This document shows positions 40,788 to 49,347 of a stretch of 64,000 nt of DNA, one piece after another. Within the stretch, counting starts at the first letter, position 1; each line of letters starts with the position of its first letter. Origin of the DNA: Promineifilum sp019695075 (GTDB taxonomy: Bacteria > Chloroflexota > Anaerolineae > Promineifilales > Promineifilaceae); NCBI GenBank assembly GCA_026129185.1, contig JAHCIO010000015.1:33843-97842 (forward strand). The letters run 5' to 3'. The notes below the pieces were generated by a model that saw only the letters and a program-made list of their open reading frames with translations, had not been told where the DNA came from and did not search any database. Position numbers and translations under genes: made by a program.

Positions 40788-42920
40788 CTATGGCGTCGGA
40801 TTCACCAGCACGTAGATCTCGAAGTCCCCGCTGCTATCATCCGCCCAGGCCACGTATAGCCGCCCCTGCCCGTCGAAGGCCAGGGCCGCGTATTGCGAGT
40901 CGCCACTGTTGTCGCTGATGCCGCCGCCGCTGGCCGAGCCGTTGCCCACCTCGACCCAGTTGTCGCCCGCCAGCCGGCGGATGTAGACTTCGGCGTCGCT
41001 GTTAGTAGTCTCTTGCCAGACCACGTAGGGCGCGCCGCCCTGAACGGCCAGCGCCGGCTCAACGGACGTGTTCCCCGTGTTGCTGATCCCGCCACCGGAT
41101 GTCGCCCCGGTCCCGGCGGCGACCCACTGGACGCCCTCCAGAGTGGCGGCGTAGATCTCCGGCTGCCCCGGCGTGTAGTCGTACCAGGCCACAAACGGCT
41201 TGCCGGCGGCGCTGTAGCCGATGGCGGCGTATTGCGACACGCCGGGCGTGTTGCTGACGCCCCCGTTCGACGCCGAGTGCTCGCCCAGCTCCACCCACGC
41301 CGTCCCGTCAAAGCGGCGGACGTAGATATCGCCGACCGTCTCCGTCTCCGCCCAGGCGACCGTGGGCAGATTGTCATAGAGAGCAATGGCCGGACGGCCC
41401 GACCGGGTGGGCGTGTTGGAGATGCCGCCGCCGGAAGCGGACCCGGCCAGCCCCTCCCACGCGCTGCCGTTCCAACGACGCGCGTAGACCTCCTGGTTGC
41501 CGGCGCTGGAGTCCATCCACACGGCGTAGGCCTGGCCGTTCGCCGCGATCTCCAGGGCGACGTAGGCCGAACTGCCGGCGTTGTTGCTGATGCCGCCGCC
41601 CTCGGCCGAGCCGTTGCCGACCGGCTCCCAGGCCGCGCCCGTCCAGCGCCGGACATAGATCTCCGTGTCGCCGGCGCTGGCGTCGTGCCAGGCGACCCAG
41701 GGGTTGCCGTCGGAGTCCACGGCCACGGCCGGCCACAGCGACGCGCCGCTGTTGTTGCTGATGCCGCCGCCGCCGGCCGAGCCGCCCAGGTCGCTCCAGT
41801 TGGAGCCGTCCCAGCGGCGCAGGTAAATCTCGGCGTCGCCGCTGCTGTCGTCGCTCCAGGCGACGTAGAGGCGGTTGTTCGGGCCGGCGGCCATCGCCGC
41901 GCTCTGCGACGTGCCGCTGTTGTCGCTGATGCCGCCGCCGCCGGCTGAGCCGGAGCCGACCGGCTGCCAGTCGGACGGCACGGGTGTAAGCGTCATTGTC
42001 GGCGTCATGGATGGCGTGGGCGTTGCCGATGGCGTGGGCGTCATGGATGGCGTGGGCGTCACGGATGGCGTTGGGGTCACCGATGGCGTGTGGGTCACTG
42101 TCGGCGTCGGCGTCGCCGTCTTCGTCGCCTTGGGTGTGCGCGTCGGCGTCGGCGTCTTGGTCGGCTTGGTGGTGCGTGTCGGCGTGGCCGTGTTGGTCGG
42201 CCCTGGCGTGCTGGTGGCCGTGGCTGTTGGCGTGTCGGTCGGCTTGGGCGTGGGCGTCACGGTTGCCGTGGCCGTTGTGGTTGGCGTGCTCGTCGCGGTG
42301 GCCGTGGCCACGCGGGTGGCTGTGGCGGTTGGTGTGGCCGTGGCCAGGCTGTTGATGGCGACCGGCAGATACAGACGGCTGCCGGCGCCGGAGCGATAGA
42401 TGATGTCGATGCAAAACTCGAACCAGGCCACGCCGGGCCGGTTGAAAGCGTCGGCGCGGATGACGTTCGCGCCCGGGCCGACGTAGGGCACATCGACCGT
42501 TGCCGGCGGCGGCCAGGAGGTGGAGTCGTAGCGGCCGATCTCCACGCCGTTGACCAGCACCACCGCGCCGTCATCGGCCACGAACCGGGCCGTCGCCGAC
42601 GTGACCTGGGCATCCATCGGTAGCTCGAAGCGCTTCAGCAGCGCCGCGCTGCCAAACGGCTCGTCGTTGTCGCCCCAGATGGGTCGCGCGCCGGCCAGGT
42701 CATAGATGCTGCCCGGCGTGGGGCCGGCGGACGTCAGCACCGCCGGCTCGCCCGACGGAACCTGCGTCCACGTCGCATCCGTGCAGATGGTGTAGAAAAC
42801 GTCCGGCGTGCGCGGCCCGGTTGTCTGGGCCTGCGCCACGTGGAGGAGAAACGTCACCAGGAACAGCGATAGAAGAGCGAGAACCAGGGCAAGAACTTTC
42901 GTCGGCGCAAATGGCTTCAT
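40788..42920 (-). CDS. Secreted protein with Thr/Pro linker and a seven-repeat beta-propeller
   Basis: 710 residues from ATG 42920 (AGAGGA upstream). Signal peptide to about VAQAQ. A beta-sandwich-like domain follows (FADDGAVVLVNGVEIGRY resembles DUF4114/PA14-like lectin modules). Next is a long Thr/Pro linker, then seven consecutive about 55-residue repeats of the form GGGISNNSG, AVDSDGNPWVAWHDASAGDT, EIYVRRW. Seven repeats suggest one complete propeller that closes on itself. No membrane anchor. The role is probably surface or matrix binding; no enzyme motif seen. Confidence 0.8.
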   Translation of the reverse strand: MKPFAPTKVLALVLALLSLFLVTFLLHVAQAQTTGPRTPDVFYTICTDATWTQVPSGEPAVLTSAGPTPGSIYDLAGARPIWGDNDEPFGSAALLKRFELPMDAQVTSATARFVADDGAVVLVNGVEIGRYDSTSWPPPATVDVPYVGPGANVIRADAFNRPGVAWFEFCIDIIYRSGAGSRLYLPVAINSLATATPTATATRVATATATSTPTTTATATVTPTPKPTDTPTATATSTPGPTNTATPTRTTKPTKTPTPTRTPKATKTATPTPTVTHTPSVTPTPSVTPTPSMTPTPSATPTPSMTPTMTLTPVPSDWQPVGSGSAGGGGISDNSGTSQSAAMAAGPNNRLYVAWSDDSSGDAEIYLRRWDGSNWSDLGGSAGGGGISNNSGASLWPAVAVDSDGNPWVAWHDASAGDTEIYVRRWTGAAWEPVGNGSAEGGGISNNAGSSAYVALEIAANGQAYAVWMDSSAGNQEVYARRWNGSAWEGLAGSASGGGISNTPTRSGRPAIALYDNLPTVAWAETETVGDIYVRRFDGTAWVELGEHSASNGGVSNTPGVSQYAAIGYSAAGKPFVAWYDYTPGQPEIYAATLEGVQWVAAGTGATSGGGISNTGNTSVEPALAVQGGAPYVVWQETTNSDAEVYIRRLAGDNWVEVGNGSASGGGISDNSGDSQYAALAFDGQGRLYVAWADDSSGDFEIYVLVNPTP

Positions 42921-43274
42921 GTGTTCCTCTGGCAGCGGCAAAGCAAACCAGCCTAAACTGGGCTTCAACCGATATGCCTAGCTGAACAGTCGTCTTGGAT
43001 CGTCCCTACGGCATAAGATATACCCCTTTGCGCGCAGTGGCAAGGCCCTTGCGGTAGGGTCATTGCAAAGTTAACAGGCGCTCACGCAAAGGCGCGAAGG
43101 GGCAAAAGGCGCGTTGCCTTAATACCACCTAAGCGTATCCCAAACGCAGTGCAAGGCCCGGCCCCTTGTTCTATATTGATCGGGAACCTACCCAGCCCTG
43201 GCCGGCGTCTTATAATGGGACAGTGGCGTTGCCGCTGTTTGACTTGTCCTGATCGGCATCATTCTGGCACCTTC
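42921..43274. other. Intergenic region between divergent propeller and PBP genes
   Basis: Contains a single arm of the dispersed repeat (GCTCACGCAAAGGCGCGAAG at about 43080, copy F, no facing arm) and a TATAAT box at 43211-43216 that could serve the PBP gene. Its -35 partner is poor. No gene. Confidence 0.5.
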
Positions 43275-46070
43275 ATGAAGGCACTTATGCAGACCAATCC
43301 GCAACCTGTCCAATACGTCCCCGCGAATCTGCCTCCCCAACGCCCCCGGCGCGGCTGCGGCTGCTTTGGTGGGGCGCTGCTGGGGGCCATCGTCCTCATC
43401 CTGCTGCTCGGCGTCGGCGGCGCGGCCGCGGCCGGCGGCCTCATCTACGCCAACTGGTCGCGCGAGATGGAGACGGGCATCACCGCGCTGGAGACCGCCC
43501 GCACGCGCGAGACCTTCGAGACGACGGAGATCATGGACCGCAACGGCGAGGTGCTATGGGAGATCTTCGGCGAGGGCAAGCGCACCCGCGTGCCCCTGTC
43601 GCAGATTCCGCCGCACCTCATCCAGGCCACCATCGCCATTGAGGACGACACCTTCTATGAGAACATCGGCGTCGACGCGCCGTCGCTGGCCGCCGCGGTC
43701 CTGGCCAACCTGCGCAACCCCGACGCCCGCCCCATCGGCGGCAGCACCATCACCCAGCAACTCGTCCGCCACGTCGCCTTCGACTACGAAGAGCGCACGG
43801 CCGTCAGCTATGACCGCAAGCTCAAGGAGATCATCCTCGCCTGGCGCATGAACCGCGATTACAGCAAGGACGAAATCCTGGAGATGTACCTGAACGAGAT
43901 TTACTACGGCAACCTGGCCTACGGCATTGAGGCGGCGGCCAATACTTACTTCGGCAAGACGGCGGCCGAGTTGACGCTGGGCGAGGCCAGCTTCCTGGCC
44001 GGGCTGCCGCAAAGCCCGGTCGATCTCGACCCGTTCACCAACCTGGAAGGGGCCAAGGAGCGGCAGTGGTTGGTGCTGAATATGATGGTGCAGGAGGGCT
44101 TCATCGACCAGAGCCAGGCCGAGGCCGGCTATCTGGAGCCGCTGGCCTTCGCCGCGCAAGAGGTCAGCCTGGAGGCGCCCCACTTCGCCGTCTACGTGCG
44201 CCAGCAGCTGGAGCAGCAGTACGGCGCGGAGGTCGTCGCCAACGGCGGCCTGCGCGTGACGACGACGCTGGACATGGACTTCCAGCGCCTGGCCGAGCAG
44301 CTCGCCCGCCAGCACCTCAGCCAGATCGACCCGGCCAAGCACCTGACCAACGCTGCCCTGGTGGCCATGAAGCCGGGCAGCGGCGAGATTCTGGCCATGC
44401 TCGGCAGCGTGGACTATCGCGACGAGGCCATCGACGGCTCCGTCAACGTGACCCTCTCGCCGCAGCAGCCGGGCAGCAGCATCAAGCCGCTGACCTACGC
44501 CGCCGCGCTGTCGCCGGTCGATGGCGGCGAGCCGCGCTGGACGGCGGCCGACATTCTCTGGGACGTGCCGGTCGAGTACGAGCAGTTCAGCGGCGAGCCG
44601 TATGTGCCCGTCAACTACGACGGCGCGTTCCACGGCCCGGTGCGGCTGCGCGACGCGCTGGCCAACAGCTACAACATTCCCGCCGTGCTGCTGTTGCAGG
44701 ACATCACCGTGCCGCGGCTGCTGGAGTTCGGCCGCGCCCTGGGCATCAGCACCTGGACGGGCGACAGCAGCCAGTACGGCCTGTCGCTGACCCTTGGCGG
44801 CGGCGAAGTGACGCCGCTGGAGCTGACCACCGCTTACGCCACCTTCGCCAACGGCGGCAACAAGGTCACGCCGGTATCGATCCTCAAGGTCGAGCGCACC
44901 AACGGCGAAGTGCTCTATGAGTACACCCCGCCCGCGGCCGAGCGCGTCGTCGATGAGCGCGTCGCCTACCTGATCAGCAACATCCTCGACGACGACGCCG
45001 CTCGCCGCCCGGCGATGGGCACGCCCAACCCGATGGAGCAGGGCTTCCCCGTGGCCGCCAAGACGGGCACGACCAACGACTTCCGCGACAACTGGACGGT
45101 CGGCTACACGCCCGGCCTGGCCGTGGGCGTCTGGACGGGCAACACCGACAACAGCCCGATGGTCGATATCAGCGGCCTGACCGGGGCCGCGCCATTGTGG
45201 GGCAGCTACATGGAGGCGGTTTATAGCAACGCCGGGCTGGTGGAGCGGCTGGCGGTCAACGGCCAGCCGCCGCCGGTGGACTTCGTGCGCCCGGTGGGCA
45301 TCAGCGAGCGGCCGCTCTGCGCCCTGTCGTCGGCGACGATCGGCTCCATCGATTGCGCCCCCGACGGCACGGAGTTGTTCCTCGACAGCGCTCTGGCCCC
45401 GACGCCAACGCCCGCGCCGGCCGATGACCGCCCGACGGTGGTCTGGGAGCGGCTGGAGCCGGCGGTGTGGCGGGCCGTGGCCATCCCCCTGCCGCCGCTG
45501 CCCGATGTGGGCGACGCGGCCCTCGTGACGCCGGAGGAGGCCGAAGACCAGCCGCCGGCGCAGCTTTTCTGCCACTTCGCCGAGGGCACGCTGGTGGAAC
45601 TATTGCCGCCGCAGGCCGCGCCGCAGGTCTTCCTGACGCCGCCGCGCAACGCGGAGAGCCTGAAGCCGGCCCACGAGTGGGCGCAAGCCAACAACATCGC
45701 CCTGCTGCCGACATCCACCTGCACCGAGGAACTGCTGGCGCTGGGGTTGGGAGACAGCCAGACGGCCGTCTGGCGCATCACCTCGCCCAAGGACGGCGAT
45801 ACGGTCAGCGGCAACGTGGCCATCGTCGGCACGGCCAGCTTCGACCCGGTCGTGGTGCAGTTCTACAAGGTCGAGCTGGGCATCCCCAATGGCGCGGACG
45901 TGCAATGGCTGACGCTGGGCGACACCCACACCACGCCCGTCGTCAACGGCACGCTGGAAGTGCTGCAAGCCGAGGGCCTGCCGCCGGGGACATACTACTT
46001 GCGCCTGATCGTCGTCAAGGACAGCAACTACGTGGGCGAGCCGCATCAGATACAGATTACGATTGAGTAG
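43275..46070 (+). CDS. Class A penicillin-binding protein (GT51 transglycosylase plus transpeptidase) with C-terminal Ig-like module
   Basis: About 931 residues from ATG 43275 (43287 also possible). Short cytoplasmic Pro-rich start, one transmembrane helix (ALLGAIVLILLLGVGGAAAA), then GT51 motifs IAIEDDTFYENIGVD, GGSTITQQLVR and the following KEIILAWRMNRDYSKDEIL. The transpeptidase has SSIKP (active Ser), SYNIPA (SxN) and KTGTTNDFRDNW (KTG). After residue about 715 an extra region ends with an Ig-like fold (WRITSPKDGDTVSGNVAIVG and onward). It polymerises and cross-links peptidoglycan; the presence of wall synthesis fits a cell-wall-bearing Chloroflexota member. Confidence 0.93.
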   Translation: MKALMQTNPQPVQYVPANLPPQRPRRGCGCFGGALLGAIVLILLLGVGGAAAAGGLIYANWSREMETGITALETARTRETFETTEIMDRNGEVLWEIFGEGKRTRVPLSQIPPHLIQATIAIEDDTFYENIGVDAPSLAAAVLANLRNPDARPIGGSTITQQLVRHVAFDYEERTAVSYDRKLKEIILAWRMNRDYSKDEILEMYLNEIYYGNLAYGIEAAANTYFGKTAAELTLGEASFLAGLPQSPVDLDPFTNLEGAKERQWLVLNMMVQEGFIDQSQAEAGYLEPLAFAAQEVSLEAPHFAVYVRQQLEQQYGAEVVANGGLRVTTTLDMDFQRLAEQLARQHLSQIDPAKHLTNAALVAMKPGSGEILAMLGSVDYRDEAIDGSVNVTLSPQQPGSSIKPLTYAAALSPVDGGEPRWTAADILWDVPVEYEQFSGEPYVPVNYDGAFHGPVRLRDALANSYNIPAVLLLQDITVPRLLEFGRALGISTWTGDSSQYGLSLTLGGGEVTPLELTTAYATFANGGNKVTPVSILKVERTNGEVLYEYTPPAAERVVDERVAYLISNILDDDAARRPAMGTPNPMEQGFPVAAKTGTTNDFRDNWTVGYTPGLAVGVWTGNTDNSPMVDISGLTGAAPLWGSYMEAVYSNAGLVERLAVNGQPPPVDFVRPVGISERPLCALSSATIGSIDCAPDGTELFLDSALAPTPTPAPADDRPTVVWERLEPAVWRAVAIPLPPLPDVGDAALVTPEEAEDQPPAQLFCHFAEGTLVELLPPQAAPQVFLTPPRNAESLKPAHEWAQANNIALLPTSTCTEELLALGLGDSQTAVWRITSPKDGDTVSGNVAIVGTASFDPVVVQFYKVELGIPNGADVQWLTLGDTHTTPVVNGTLEVLQAEGLPPGTYYLRLIVVKDSNYVGEPHQIQITIE

Positions 46071-46079
46071 TGGTGGGCG

Positions 46080-46107
46080 TTGCGAATTGGTATAGACTGG
46101 CTATACC
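46080..46107 (+). promoter_or_regulatory. Promoter and operator of the Doc-type TA operon
   Basis: TTGCGA (46080-46085), 16 nt spacer, TATACC (46102-46107). A perfect inverted repeat GGTATAG-ACTGG-CTATACC (46089-46107) overlaps the -10 box, as expected for Phd/Doc-type autoregulation. Confidence 0.5.
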
Positions 46108-46128
46108 TTGCGGATTCGAGGTTGTTGC

Positions 46129-46338
46129 ATGGAAACATCAATGAGCACAATTACCATTAGCCTTTCGGACGAACAACTCGCCGAGCTAGAGCGTCTGGCA
46201 GCCACTTTTCAAGTCCTGCCGGAAGACCTGGCACGCATTGGTATCGAGGAATTGCTGGCCCACCCAGATGCAGCCTTTCAGCGGGCAAGTAAGCATGTTC
46301 TTGCCAAGAATGCCGAGCTTTACCGGCGGCTGGCGTAA
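46129..46338 (+). CDS. Antitoxin partner of Doc-like toxin
   Basis: 69 residues (ATG 46129; 46141 is an alternative). MSTITISLSDEQLAELERLA then LPEDLARIGIEELLAHPDAA looks like a small ribbon-helix-helix/Phd-like antitoxin. Its stop overlaps the Doc gene start by 1 nt (46338), the normal antitoxin-first arrangement. A palindromic operator is 22 nt upstream. Confidence 0.78.
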   Translation: METSMSTITISLSDEQLAELERLAATFQVLPEDLARIGIEELLAHPDAAFQRASKHVLAKNAELYRRLA

Positions 46339-46934
46339 TGCGTTACCTGACAGTCAACGAATTGCTGGCCCTGCATCGCATGATCATGATGCAAGCTGGG
46401 GCAGAAGCAATTGTGTTGAACGCCGGGGCGCTTGAGGCCGCGCTAGCCGCTCCGCGCATGACATTTGAAGGCGATGAATTGTATCCCTTGGTCGCGGACA
46501 AGGCCGCCGCTCTCGCTTACGCGCTCATTCTGAATCATCCTTTCCTCGACGGCAACAAACGCACTGGTCACGCGGCGATGGAAGTGTTCTTGCTCTTGAA
46601 CGGTCACGAACTCGCCGCGCCTGTTGATGAACAGGAACGGGTCTTATTACAAGTAGCAGCAGGTGTTTTACGTCGCAACCAGTTCACTGATTGGGTTCGT
46701 GCGCGTTTTGAAGCGGCAGTAACTGGTGATGTTAACTACCCCAAATGTGCTGGCCCTCTACATGCGCCAGCGGGGGATGACGGCCGAGCAAGCCGCGCAG
46801 GTGATCGACACGGCCGACGAATTGCTGCAGGGCCGGGAGTACGCGCTGCCCTCGCGCGCCGTCCTGGAGCTTGTCGCCCAAAGCGCGTGTTCGGCCTGCG
46901 ATTGCGAGTTTGTCGCCCTGGCCCAGGAGCTTAA
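46338..46934 (+). CDS. doc: Doc-like Fic-fold toxin with a C-terminal extension from a neighbouring VapC remnant
   Basis: 198 residues; the Doc domain occupies about 1-130. The Fic motif HPFLDGNKRTGHAAMEVFLL is complete (His, Asp, Asn-Lys-Arg). Doc phosphorylates elongation factor Tu and stops translation. Doc proteins are usually about 125-130 residues. Here the frame continues about 65 residues, reading in the wrong frame through a truncated PIN toxin gene (from about 46735), so the tail is unlikely to be functional. This looks like a deletion that removed the natural stop. Confidence 0.85.
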   Translation: MRYLTVNELLALHRMIMMQAGAEAIVLNAGALEAALAAPRMTFEGDELYPLVADKAAALAYALILNHPFLDGNKRTGHAAMEVFLLLNGHELAAPVDEQERVLLQVAAGVLRRNQFTDWVRARFEAAVTGDVNYPKCAGPLHAPAGDDGRASRAGDRHGRRIAAGPGVRAALARRPGACRPKRVFGLRLRVCRPGPGA

Positions 46935-47022
46935 CGTTCCGCTTCTCACCGACGACCGGCGTATCCTGAGCGAGTTTCCGCAGCGAGCGATTGCGCTGGC
47001 GCGCTTTGTTGGTGAAGCTTAA
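46740..47022 (+). pseudogene. VapC PIN-domain toxin remnant lacking its N-terminal half
   Basis: NVLALYMRQRGMTAEQAAQV, then CSACDCEFVALAQELNVPLL and TDDRRILSEFPQRAIAL match the C-terminal two thirds of a VapC-type PIN protein. The first about 50 residues, which hold the first catalytic Asp and Glu, are missing. The upstream sequence is the end of the Doc gene. No antitoxin for it remains. Confidence 0.75.
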
Positions 47023-47052
47023 AGCCTGTGACTTTGGCGAATTACTGGCTGT

Positions 47053-47319
47053 CTATGGGTTAAGGTTTTTTGTCTTTTCTTCAATCAATTGAGCGATGCG
47101 TGTATGTATCGGCTGAAAATGTCCTCGTAGGGTCATTTCATCTGTTTGAACAGTGCGACTACCTGCTGACATGCCACGCCAATCGGGACTGCGGTTAACC
47201 AGATTCAGCAACTCTTGGTCGTTAATGGCGAACGCCAGTCCACGCAACTCCGCCCAGTATGCTGAGTGTTCCCCACTTGCTCTTGCCTGTGCTTCGTCGT
47301 AATCCTGCAGTTGAGACGC
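47053..47319 (-). other. Open frame without a good start, possibly a decayed gene
   Basis: About 89 codons open after a TAG at 47320-47322. The sequence SGEHSAYWAELRGLAFAIND then PDWRGMSAGSRTVQTDEM reads like protein, but only a TTG could start it. It lies in the 570-nt gap between two TA loci. The remainder of the gap (47320-47594) holds nothing I can support. Confidence 0.2.
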
Positions 47320-47594
47320 CTAGCACTCTCTCCTGAACACGATGGCGGGATTATACCAGACGGTCTTCAGTGCGTAGCGTAGTTCCGGGTTGGCAGAGCC
47401 AGAGCCAGAGCGTTTACAGTTCGCTTGCATCTTCCCGAATAGTCACAGATGGGTTTCTCATATGCCCTACTCCGCAGCTGCTAGGAAGGTTGTTAGACAC
47501 AATCAAGAAGGCAATCGACTGTGGTAGAATTAAGTGAACTGTCGGCGTGCGCGTTTACTTTGCGGCGCGTGTCAGGAATGGCACGAGGTGAACA

Positions 47595-47822
47595 ATGGGC
47601 GTAACTCTGGATCAGGTGATCGATTCGGCTATGCAGTTGCCATTGGAGCAGCAAGAGATGTTGCTGGAAATTTTGCAGAGCCGCCAGATTGAGGCCAGGC
47701 GCCTGGAGATGGCGCGTGATGCCCAAGAGTCGTTGGCCGCCTTTCGCGCGGGGAAGCTCAAGGGGCAGACGGCGGCCGAGATTATTGTCGATCTCCGCAA
47801 GGCACTTGAGGCTGATGAATGA
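47595..47822 (+). CDS. RelB/Phd-like antitoxin
   Basis: 75 residues. MGVTLDQVIDSAMQLPLEQQ then EMLLEILQSRQIEARRLEMA and FRAGKLKGQTAAEIIVDL: a small helical protein of the kind encoded before RelE/YoeB-like toxins. Overlaps the toxin gene by 4 nt (ATGA). GAGGTG is placed 6 nt before the ATG. Confidence 0.8.
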   Translation: MGVTLDQVIDSAMQLPLEQQEMLLEILQSRQIEARRLEMARDAQESLAAFRAGKLKGQTAAEIIVDLRKALEADE

Positions 47823-48103
47823 GATATCTCGTTCTCACGCCCAAGTTCAGATGGGCTTTTCAAAAGTTCTGTAGACATGATCACGTGCGACAGAAACGCA
47901 TCGAAGACGCCCTGTACCTTATGGAGCAGGACGTATTCATTACCAGTCTAGGCACGCACAAGCTAAGTGGCAGCCTCTCCGGGTACTGGGCATGCTCATG
48001 CGGCTACGATTGCCGCATTATTTTCTCCCTCGAAAGTGACCCTGAGACGGGTGAAGAGAGGATCGTATTGCTCGACGTCGGCTCACATGATGAAGTCTAC
48101 TGA
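47819..48103 (+). CDS. RelE/YafQ-like mRNA interferase toxin
   Basis: 94 residues. MRYLVLTPKFRWAFQKFCRH, then LGTHKLSGSLSGYWACSCGY and CRIIFSLESDPETGEERIVL and VGSHDEVY follow the RelE-superfamily pattern (basic helix, HKLSG, DYRIIF-like strand, GSHDEVY end). It would cleave ribosome-bound mRNA. Translationally coupled to the antitoxin upstream; the kinase gene overlaps its 3' end by 17 nt. Confidence 0.85.
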   Translation: MRYLVLTPKFRWAFQKFCRHDHVRQKRIEDALYLMEQDVFITSLGTHKLSGSLSGYWACSCGYDCRIIFSLESDPETGEERIVLLDVGSHDEVY

Positions 48104-48767
48104 ACAGTATTTGTCCCAACCCCTCATCGATTCCGCGCGGGCCGTGCTGTCGTCTCGCAGCAATCCCCGGTGGCTCATCGGCGGCTCCGCCTCCGGCAAG
48201 TCGACAATCGCCCGCGCCCTCGGCGCGCGGACGGGCATCGCCGTCTACGATATGGACGAGGCCGTCTTCGGCCGCTTCCGCTTCGACCCCGTCCGCCACC
48301 CGGCCACGACGGCCTGGTTCACCGCCGCCAACCCGCTGGCGTGGATGCTCTCCCTGCCGTGGGCGGCGTTCGACGCCCTTTACCGCGCCAACAACGCCGA
48401 GATGCTCGACCTGCTGGCCGACGACCTGGCCGGCCGGCCCGACGCGCCGCTGCTGATCGACGGCGGCATCACCCACCCATCTGTCCTGACGCAAGTCATC
48501 CCCGCCGGGCGCATCGTCTGCCTGGAGACCGACGACGCGCGCCGCCGCCACGAGTGGGCGACCGCCCCCGGCCGCGCGGGCATGAAGGCCGAAATCCTGG
48601 CCCTGCCCGACGGCGCGGCGTTGTGGGAGCGGTTCCTGGAGTATGACCGGCAAATGACAGCAACGCTTGGCCGCGAGAGCCGGGCGTATGGGATTCAGAT
48701 CTTGCGCTGGGACGAGAGCCACACAGTCGAGCAGATAAGTGAACAGGTGCTATACCTGCTCAACTAA
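48087..48767 (+). CDS. P-loop kinase-like NTPase
   Basis: About 226 residues from ATG 48087 (or 48090). Walker A is WLIGGSASGKSTIARAL, followed by YDMDEAVFGRFRF, which resembles the acceptor-binding region of shikimate/adenylate/cytidylate-type kinases. VCLETDDARRRHEWATA resembles a lid. The gene overlaps the RelE-like toxin gene, so it could be translationally coupled to it, yet it may simply be a neighbour. Substrate unknown. Confidence 0.7.
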   Translation: MMKSTEQYLSQPLIDSARAVLSSRSNPRWLIGGSASGKSTIARALGARTGIAVYDMDEAVFGRFRFDPVRHPATTAWFTAANPLAWMLSLPWAAFDALYRANNAEMLDLLADDLAGRPDAPLLIDGGITHPSVLTQVIPAGRIVCLETDDARRRHEWATAPGRAGMKAEILALPDGAALWERFLEYDRQMTATLGRESRAYGIQILRWDESHTVEQISEQVLYLLN

Positions 48768-48998
48768 CTTTTGCTGAAGCCACAAATTCACCAGCGTCTC
48801 GACTGCTACGCCTCTCTTACGGGCCTCTTTCTCAATGGCGCTGAACAATTCTACTTCGACAGGCACGGCGAAAGAGATGTCAAATGCGACGTCGGGCGAA
48901 TCATCGTCGAATTCGGTGAAATCGTGGCTGTCCCAGAACTCGCCGATGCTCTCGTCCGTAGTGGCTTGAGAGATGGTTGATCGCTTACTTCCGTCCAT
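48750..48998 (-). CDS. brnA: BrnA/CopG-like antitoxin
   Basis: 82 residues. GEFWDSHDFTEFDDDSPDVA is the characteristic BrnA N-terminal acidic region, followed by VPVEVELFSAIEKEARKRGV, a ribbon-helix-helix-like strand and helix. Encoded directly after the BrnT-type toxin, overlapping it by 14 nt. Convergent with the P-loop kinase gene (18-nt overlap). Confidence 0.82.
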   Translation of the reverse strand: MDGSKRSTISQATTDESIGEFWDSHDFTEFDDDSPDVAFDISFAVPVEVELFSAIEKEARKRGVAVETLVNLWLQQKLVEQV

Positions 48999-49272
48999 AA
49001 GATTTCCGCTCTTTCGTACTCATATCACGGGCGCTGAGAATGAGGGCAGTCTTCGTCTCCGGTTTATAGATAAAAAAGACGGATAAATATCTTCCACCAA
49101 ACGTCTGCCCAAACGCACTATATACGTCTTCCCCTGGTGTATGCCCCTGTTCGGCAAAGCGTATCCGTGGCTGGTTAAGAAATACTTGACGCACCTGGCG
49201 CAACGTCACGCCATGTTTTCTCTCCAGCTTCTCCTCAATACTCTCGCTACAAAGAACGGATTCGATTTGCAC
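48985..49272 (-). CDS. brnT: BrnT-like toxin
   Basis: 95 residues. EEKLERKHGVTLRQVRQVFL, GRYLSVFFIYKPETKTALIL and SARDMSTKERKSYGRK fit the BrnT (RelE-fold) toxin family. The start is GTG at 49272. A TATACT box ends 6 nt upstream, so the message is probably leaderless; no ribosome site fits. Toxin-first order is normal for BrnTA. Confidence 0.82.
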   Translation of the reverse strand: MQIESVLCSESIEEKLERKHGVTLRQVRQVFLNQPRIRFAEQGHTPGEDVYSAFGQTFGGRYLSVFFIYKPETKTALILSARDMSTKERKSYGRK

Positions 49273-49278
49273 CTGTAG

Positions 49279-49307
49279 AGTATACTATATTGCACGTTGT
49301 CCGTGAA
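49279..49307 (-). promoter_or_regulatory. Promoter of the BrnTA pair
   Basis: Minus strand: TTCACG (49302-49307), 17 nt spacer, TATACT (49279-49284). AGTATACT is an 8-nt palindrome and TTGCAC occurs on both sides of it. The start codon GTG lies 6 nt downstream of the -10 box. Confidence 0.5.
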
Positions 49308-49347
49308 CGCGCAGTTCTCAGTCCTATGGACATATCTGCTCCCCCAC

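Noticed and set aside
42921..43274. Small RNA gene in the propeller/PBP gap
   Set aside because: Only one repeat arm and a -10-like box are visible; no stable structure with a terminator was found.
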